In this document: positions 5,453-9,144 of the stretch, one piece after another
Layout of the letters: every line of letters begins with the position of its first letter
Position numbering within the stretch: position 1 is the first letter of the stretch
NCBI GenBank assembly: GCA_031969915.1
Contig: DALYJJ010000205.1
Span: 1 to 9,144, forward strand
Origin: DALYJJ01 sp031969915
Lineage (GTDB): Bacteria > Acidobacteriota > Terriglobia > Bryobacterales > Bryobacteraceae
DNA length: 9,144 bases
Direction of reading: 5' to 3'
Notes under the pieces: generated by a model
What the model was told of the DNA's origin: nothing
Database searches by the model: none
Seen by the model: only the letters and a program-made list of their open reading frames with translations
Program-made: the position numbers and the translations under genes

Positions 5453-6238
5453 ATGTCCTCCTATTCCTTCCGGCACCAGCGAGGCGGTTTCTCCATGGGC
5501 GGCCTCCCTCCCGTCGTCAAGTGGCTGCTCATCGCCAACATCGCGTTGTTCCTGGTGAGCTTCCTCGCCGCGGGTACCGAGTGGAGCGGCGTCTTCCTGC
5601 CGCTGGCGCTCATTCCCTCGTGGGTGGTGGAGCACCTCGCCATCTGGCAGGTGGCCACCTACATGTTCCTGCACAGCCCCACGGACTTCAGCCACATCCT
5701 GTTCAACATGCTCTCCCTCTGGATGTTCGGTTCCGATCTGGAGCGAACCTGGGGCAGCCGGCAGTTCCTGAAGTTCTACCTGTTCTGCGGCATCGGCGCG
5801 GGCCTGCTCGCGATCGTGGGCAACTATCTCTACGGCACGCCGGACACGCGCACCATCGGCGCTTCGGGCGCCATCTACGGCGTGATGATGGCCTTCGCGC
5901 TCCTGTTCCCCGACACCACGATCCTCTTCATCCTCTTTCCCATTCGCGCCAAGTACTTCGTCATGATCCTGGGCGCCATCGCCTTCCTCAGCACACTCAA
6001 GGCGTCCGGCAGCGGCGTCAGCCACGTCGCCCACCTGGGCGGGCTGCTGTTTGGTTATCTCTGGGTGCGAACCAGCCTGGGCGTGGGCGGCAGCCGCTAC
6101 AGCCGCGGCCGGAGCGGCGGCGCGAACCCGTTGGAGTTGCTGCGCGCCCAATACGACAAGTGGCGCCGCGCTCGCGCCAAGCGCAAGTTTGAGGTGTATT
6201 TGAAGAAGCGTGAGTCGAAAGACCGCTGGGTACAGTAA
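5453..6238 (+). CDS. Rhomboid-family intramembrane serine protease
   Basis: This 261-residue multi-pass inner-membrane protein cleaves transmembrane segments of other proteins. The catalytic dyad is visible: S138 in GASGAIYG and H194 in SHVAHLGG. The oxyanion-side residues H81 and N85 lie in HILFNMLSLWMFG. Six hydrophobic segments fit the core rhomboid fold (about 20-40, 50-75, 80-93, 105-126, 136-165 and 168-205). The cytoplasmic C-terminus (about 212-261) is Arg/Lys-rich, with RAQYDKWRRARAKRK near 231, longer than in minimal rhomboids. The start used gives the usual short tail before the first helix; ATG at codon 15 is possible. No clear Shine-Dalgarno is present. The next gene follows after 54 bp, so co-transcription is possible. 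Substrates are unknown. Confidence 0.93.
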   Translation: MSSYSFRHQRGGFSMGGLPPVVKWLLIANIALFLVSFLAAGTEWSGVFLPLALIPSWVVEHLAIWQVATYMFLHSPTDFSHILFNMLSLWMFGSDLERTWGSRQFLKFYLFCGIGAGLLAIVGNYLYGTPDTRTIGASGAIYGVMMAFALLFPDTTILFILFPIRAKYFVMILGAIAFLSTLKASGSGVSHVAHLGGLLFGYLWVRTSLGVGGSRYSRGRSGGANPLELLRAQYDKWRRARAKRKFEVYLKKRESKDRWVQ

Positions 6239-6247
6239 CTTCGGAAA

Positions 6248-6262
6248 CCGCGCCGGGCGCGG
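6248..6262. repeat. Small GC hairpin between the rhomboid and VWFA genes
   Basis: CCGCGC (6248-6253) and GCGCGG (6257-6262) form a perfect 6-bp stem with a 3-nt loop, 9 nt past the rhomboid stop codon. No T run follows, so it is at most an RNA 3'-end stabiliser or attenuator, not a clear terminator. In sequence this GC-rich a short repeat can arise by chance. Confidence 0.3.
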
Positions 6263-6292
6263 CCATCGTCTAATCTGGTAGCGTTGAACACC

Positions 6293-7438
6293 ATGAAGCG
6301 GAAATCTGTCTGGATCGTCCTGCTGGGTCTGGCGTGCCTGGCGGCCCTCACGAGCGTCGCCATCGGCCAGGAGGGCCCCAAACGGGAGCGCGGCGAAACC
6401 GTCGTCCGCCCAAAGAAGAAGGACGGCGGCGCCACCGCCCCCGAACCCGAAGGCGAGAAGATTCCCTCGCGCTTCAAGAAAAAGGATGGCGAGACGCCCC
6501 CGGAGGGCACACCTACCTTCCGCACCGACGTCAACACCGTCACCGTCGATGTCGCCGTGCTCGACAACCGGGGCCGCTTCATCCCCAACATCCCGCGCGG
6601 CAACTTCCGCATCCTCGAAGACGAATCCCCCCAGCAGGTCTCCAGCTTCGGCATGGGCGAAGCGCCCATGACCGTCGCTCTCGTGATCGAGTTCAGCAAT
6701 CTCTTCCAGCGCTACTGGAGTGAAACCTGGTACCAGACCCTCGTGGCCGCCCACGGCTTCCTCGAAACCCTGAAGCCCGAAGACTTCGTCGCCGTCGTGG
6801 CCTACGATATGCGTCCTGAGATCCTCTCCGATTTCTCCCAGAACAAGCAGAACGCCTATGAGGCCATGCGGCGCCTACAGATCGCGGCGTATTCGGAATC
6901 GAACCTCTATGATGCCGTGACCGATACCGCCGAGCGCATGTCGGAGATCGAAGGCCGCAAGGCCATCGTCCTCATCTCCTCCGGCATGGACACTTTCAGC
7001 AAGCTCACCTTTGACCAGACGCGCAAGAAGATCCAGGCCGCCGGCGTGCCCATCTACGGCATCGGCCTCATGCAGGCCCTCCGCGAGTGGTACGACGCGC
7101 GCGGCATGCTCGGCGGCATTGCCCGCCTCGATTTCCTCCAGGCCGATAATCAGATGCGCACGTTTGCCAAGGAGAGCGGCGGCATGTCCTTCTTCCCTCG
7201 CTTCTACGGCGAGTTCCCCGGCATCTTCCGCGCCATCTCCGATTCCCTCCGCAACCAGTATGCGCTTACCTATCAGCCCACCAACCAGGCGCGCGACGGG
7301 AAGTTCCGCAAGATCAAAGTCGAACTCGTCAACCCGGAGAACAACCAGCCCCTCCGCATCCTCGACGAGAAGAATAAGCCGATCAAGTATCAGATCATCG
7401 CCAAGGCCGGCTACACGGCCCCGCGCGAGGTCGAATAG
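6293..7438 (+). CDS. Secreted VWFA-related protein (acidobacterial TIGR03436 type)
   Basis: This 381-residue exported protein has an acidobacterial-type von Willebrand A fold. MKRKSVWIVLLGLACLAALT begins a signal peptide ending near residue 25. Residues 28-72 are a low-complexity Lys/Pro/Glu linker with a twice-repeated FKKKDG/PKKKDGG theme. The family hallmark VDVAVLDNRGRFIPNI (85-100) and FRILEDESPQQVSSF (106-119) precede the VWA domain (about 125-335). The metal site is degraded: the usual DxSxS reads E133-F-S135-N-L137, and the usual Thr of the TxLYDA loop is N204 (SNLYDAV), while D233 (SSGMDT) remains. Metal-dependent ligand binding is therefore doubtful. The domain ends with QYALTYQP (322-329), typical of the family. 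ATG 6293 is preferred; TTG 6284 would add three residues. No strong Shine-Dalgarno is present. The function is unknown. Confidence 0.9.
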   Translation: MKRKSVWIVLLGLACLAALTSVAIGQEGPKRERGETVVRPKKKDGGATAPEPEGEKIPSRFKKKDGETPPEGTPTFRTDVNTVTVDVAVLDNRGRFIPNIPRGNFRILEDESPQQVSSFGMGEAPMTVALVIEFSNLFQRYWSETWYQTLVAAHGFLETLKPEDFVAVVAYDMRPEILSDFSQNKQNAYEAMRRLQIAAYSESNLYDAVTDTAERMSEIEGRKAIVLISSGMDTFSKLTFDQTRKKIQAAGVPIYGIGLMQALREWYDARGMLGGIARLDFLQADNQMRTFAKESGGMSFFPRFYGEFPGIFRAISDSLRNQYALTYQPTNQARDGKFRKIKVELVNPENNQPLRILDEKNKPIKYQIIAKAGYTAPREVE

Positions 7439-7611
7439 TAGGCGGTTTCACACTCTCTGTATGCGGTCGCGGCGGCTCCCAAGGCCGCGCCGCCTGCCAT
7501 TTGGAGCCCCCGTTGTCAAGCCCTTGATCTCGCCCTCCTGCAATGTGTTACGGATTCGTTGACACCCTCTTTGGGCTTCTGTTACCTTCGGCGAGTCTTA
7601 CCGTAACGTTC
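7439..7611 (+). promoter_or_regulatory. Gap before the response regulator, with a TTGACA -35
   Basis: A perfect TTGACA at 7559-7564 is followed 18 nt later by TACCTT (7583-7588, 3 of 6), giving a leader of about 17 nt before ATG 7612. GTTACGG (7547-7553) and CCGTAAC (7601-7607) form a 7-bp inverted repeat bracketing this promoter, which could be chance. The earlier part (7470-7495) holds GC-rich short repeats without a T run, so I do not call a terminator for the VWFA gene. The weak -10 would suit activated transcription, but that is inference. Confidence 0.4.
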
Positions 7612-8061
7612 ATGCCATCTCTACCTTCATCCTGCGATCGTCCCCCCCGTATTCTGCTCGTGGATGACCATCGCGATGGGCTGCTCGCCCGCAAGCAAGT
7701 CCTTGAAGAACTCGGCTTCGCCATCACCGTCGCCAGTACCGCCGCCGAGGCCCTCGACGCCTTCGTTCCGGGCTCGCACGACCTGGTGATCACCGACTAC
7801 CGCATGCCGCGCATGGACGGCCTGGAGTTCATCCAGCACCTGCGCCCGCGTGCCCCGTCGACACCCGTCATCCTGATCAGCGGTTTCGCCGACCCCCTCG
7901 GCCTCTCCGAAGAAAACACCGGCGCCGACGTGGTCATTCAAAAGAACCATCACGAGTTGAAGAACCTCGTCAGCGCCGTCAACCGCCTGCTGAAAGGGAA
8001 GCCGCGCAAACCACCCGGCTCGCAGGGCGGAAGAGCGGCGGCAAAGCGCCGGCGGATGTAA
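7612..8061 (+). CDS. Single-domain response regulator (REC only) with basic C-terminal tail
   Basis: This 149-residue receiver protein has no output domain. It should accept phosphate from a histidine kinase and act by protein contact. RILLVDDHRD (13-22) supplies the acidic pair D18/D19. D62 in LVITDYRMPRMDG is the phosphoacceptor. S90 in ILISGFAD and K111 in VVIQKNHHEL complete the switch set, so the domain looks functional. The N-terminal PSLPSSCDRPP is short and disordered. The last 20 residues (KPRKPPGSQGGRAAAKRRRM) form a basic, probably unstructured tail that might bind nucleic acid or acidic surfaces. ATG 7612 fits the usual distance to the first beta strand; an upstream open stretch overlaps the promoter. 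No kinase gene is in the window, so the partner is unknown. Confidence 0.9.
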   Translation: MPSLPSSCDRPPRILLVDDHRDGLLARKQVLEELGFAITVASTAAEALDAFVPGSHDLVITDYRMPRMDGLEFIQHLRPRAPSTPVILISGFADPLGLSEENTGADVVIQKNHHELKNLVSAVNRLLKGKPRKPPGSQGGRAAAKRRRM

Positions 8062-8085
8062 ACGAAAGCCTCAGGCCCCGGCCAC

Positions 8086-8091
8086 TATAGT
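8086..8091 (+). promoter_or_regulatory. -10 element of the GH3 gene
   Basis: TATAGT matches the -10 consensus at 5 of 6 positions and ends exactly 6 nt before the GTG start codon at 8098. No recognisable -35 exists 16-18 nt upstream. AGAGG lies between the hexamer and GTG, only 1 nt from the start codon, too close to act as a Shine-Dalgarno. A leaderless transcript is the simplest reading. Confidence 0.5.
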
Positions 8092-8097
8092 AGAGGT

Positions 8098-9144
8098 GTG
8101 CTTCGCGATTGCGCGCGTGCCCGCGCCTTCCTTGCCCTGACTCTGCTTCTGCCCGCTATCCCGGCGCCCGCGGCACAAGCCCAACGCCGGCTCTCCGCTC
8201 CGGCGGCTGCGTCTCCCGCTCCGCCCGGCCCTGTCCAGCGCCTCATGCGCGGACTCTCCCTGCGCCAGAAGGTCGCCCAGTTGGTGGTCATCCCCTTCTA
8301 CGGCGAAGCGCCCAGTTCCCGCTCCCGCGCCGCCCGCGAGTTCCACAAACTCGTTCGCCAGACCGGCGTCGGCGGCCTGATTCTCGTCAACCGCATTCAG
8401 AACGGCATCAAGCGCGCTGAACCCTTCGCCATGGCCGCCTTCCTGAACCGCATGCAGAAAGCCGCGCGCGTGCCCTTGATCGTGGGCGGAGATTTCGAAC
8501 GCGGCGCCTCCATGCGCGTGGCCGAAACCGTGAAGTACCCCCACGCCATGGCCTACGGAGCCGCCGGCGATCTCGAGGCCACAAAGCGTCTCGGCGAGGC
8601 CACCGCGCGCGAAGCCCGCGCCATGGGCGTCCATTGGATCTTCGCGCCCTCCGCCGACGTCAACAATAATCCCGACAACCCGATCATCAACATCCGCTCT
8701 TTCGGCGAAGATCCCAAACTCGTTGCCGCCCACGTCGAAGCCTACATCGCGGGCGTGCACGCCGCGGCGGGCGCACGCGCGCTGGCCACCGTGAAACACT
8801 TCCCCGGCCACGGCGACACGGCCGTCGATTCCCACATGAACCTGCCCCGCCTCGACGTCCCCCGAGAACGCCTTGACGCCGTCGAACTCGCCCCCTTCAA
8901 GGCCGCCGTCGCCGCCGGCATCGATTCCGTGATGACCGCCCACATCGCCGTCCCCGCCTTCGCCGGCGACCCCATGCCCGCCACCCTCTCCCCAGCCGCC
9001 CTGAACGGCGTGCTCCGCAAAGACCTCGGCTTCCAGGGCCTCATCGTCACCGACGCCATGGACATGCAGGGGCTCTCCAAACAGGTACCCCCAGGCGAAG
9101 CCGCCGTCCGCGCCTTCGAGGCCGGCGTCGACGTTCTTCTGATG
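8098..9144 (+). CDS. Secreted glycoside hydrolase family 3, beta-N-acetylhexosaminidase (NagZ-like), partial
   Basis: The first 349 codons of a GH3 enzyme, running off the right edge. Such enzymes release N-acetylglucosamine or related sugars from glycans such as peptidoglycan fragments. Residues 1-28 are a signal peptide (cleavage likely after AQA), so unlike cytosolic E. coli NagZ this one is exported. The catalytic barrel begins about residue 45 (LSLRQKVAQLV). SADVNNNPDNPIINIRSFGE lies near 184. K233-HFPGHGDT-AVDSH246 is the NagZ-type signature holding the Asp-His acid/base loop. D319 in IVTDAMDMQG is the expected nucleophile. GTG 8098 is chosen because it starts the signal peptide and follows a -10 by 6 nt; the frame stays open upstream without a better start. 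Substrate and any C-terminal domain cannot be judged. A broader GH3 beta-glucosidase is less likely given the signature. Confidence 0.9.
   Translation, partial: MLRDCARARAFLALTLLLPAIPAPAAQAQRRLSAPAAASPAPPGPVQRLMRGLSLRQKVAQLVVIPFYGEAPSSRSRAAREFHKLVRQTGVGGLILVNRIQNGIKRAEPFAMAAFLNRMQKAARVPLIVGGDFERGASMRVAETVKYPHAMAYGAAGDLEATKRLGEATAREARAMGVHWIFAPSADVNNNPDNPIINIRSFGEDPKLVAAHVEAYIAGVHAAAGARALATVKHFPGHGDTAVDSHMNLPRLDVPRERLDAVELAPFKAAVAAGIDSVMTAHIAVPAFAGDPMPATLSPAALNGVLRKDLGFQGLIVTDAMDMQGLSKQVPPGEAAVRAFEAGVDVLLM

Noticed and set aside
6307..6352. Lipobox reading of the VWFA signal peptide (LGLAC)
   Set aside because: The Cys is followed by more hydrophobic residues and the -3 position is Gly, so an ordinary signal peptidase I site near residue 25 fits better than a lipoprotein.
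5435..6754. A 439-codon minus-strand open frame opposite the rhomboid and VWFA genes
   Set aside because: It spans two well-supported opposite genes and the gap between them, and its Ala/Glu/Gly-rich low-complexity translation is typical of antisense frames in high-GC DNA.
7467..7496. GC-rich short inverted repeats after the VWFA gene as a terminator
   Set aside because: Only about 5 bp pair cleanly and no T run follows; such GGCGGC/GCCGCC matches are expected by chance at this GC content.
8071..8943. A 290-codon minus-strand open frame opposite the GH3 gene
   Set aside because: It is Gly/Ala/His-rich without motifs, while the plus strand carries the complete GH3 signature.
1..9144. CRISPR arrays, tRNA or rRNA genes, insertion sequences
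   Set aside because: No regularly spaced repeats, no tRNA-like cloverleaf with the TTCGAATC-type arm in context, no rRNA signatures and no transposase motifs or terminal repeats were seen.

Overview
The window looks like chromosomal DNA of an Acidobacteriota bacterium, most likely from the Bryobacterales/Solibacter side. The main evidence is two secreted proteins ending in the Solibacter-type C-terminal domain (TIGR03437) and a VWFA-related protein of the acidobacterial type (TIGR03436). High GC and GC-rich third codon positions fit this. The taxonomic call rests on recognised protein families, not on a search.

Layout. (1) Positions 1-239 hold no supported gene. A strong intrinsic terminator (171-225) serves the minus-strand unit to its right, and there is a faint possible start of another minus-strand gene at the left edge. 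(2) 240-3036, minus strand: two tandem paralogues 31 bp apart. Both encode exported proteins with one c-type haem-like Cys/His motif, a Reeler-like (choice-of-anchor V type) domain and a TIGR03437 C-terminus. (3) 3037-5369: a small stress-module cluster. It has a toxin-first Gp49/HigB-like toxin with an XRE antitoxin (plus), an RHH antitoxin-like gene with a short overlapping ORF and no full partner (minus), and a Phd/YefM antitoxin with a PIN toxin (plus). (4) 5453-8061, plus strand: a rhomboid protease, a secreted VWFA-related protein with a degenerate MIDAS, and a single-domain response regulator. (5) 8098-9144: the first 349 codons of a secreted GH3 beta-N-acetylhexosaminidase (NagZ-like), cut by the window end.

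How the genes may work together. The two Reeler/TIGR03437 proteins are very probably co-transcribed and end at the terminator. The toxin-antitoxin units look self-contained and autoregulated: an ATGA overlap, a 14-bp overlap, a perfect 17-bp palindrome in front of the RHH gene, and direct repeats in front of the Phd gene. The rhomboid, VWFA and GH3 products all act at or beyond the inner membrane, but nothing in the sequence shows that they form one pathway.

The most notable non-gene signal is a shared promoter geometry. Three or four genes (Gp49-like toxin, Phd antitoxin, GH3 enzyme, and possibly the RHH gene) have a sigma-70-like -10 hexamer ending exactly 6 nt before the start codon and no Shine-Dalgarno sequence. 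This predicts leaderless mRNAs. I did not find a clearly new multi-gene defence or biosynthetic system.
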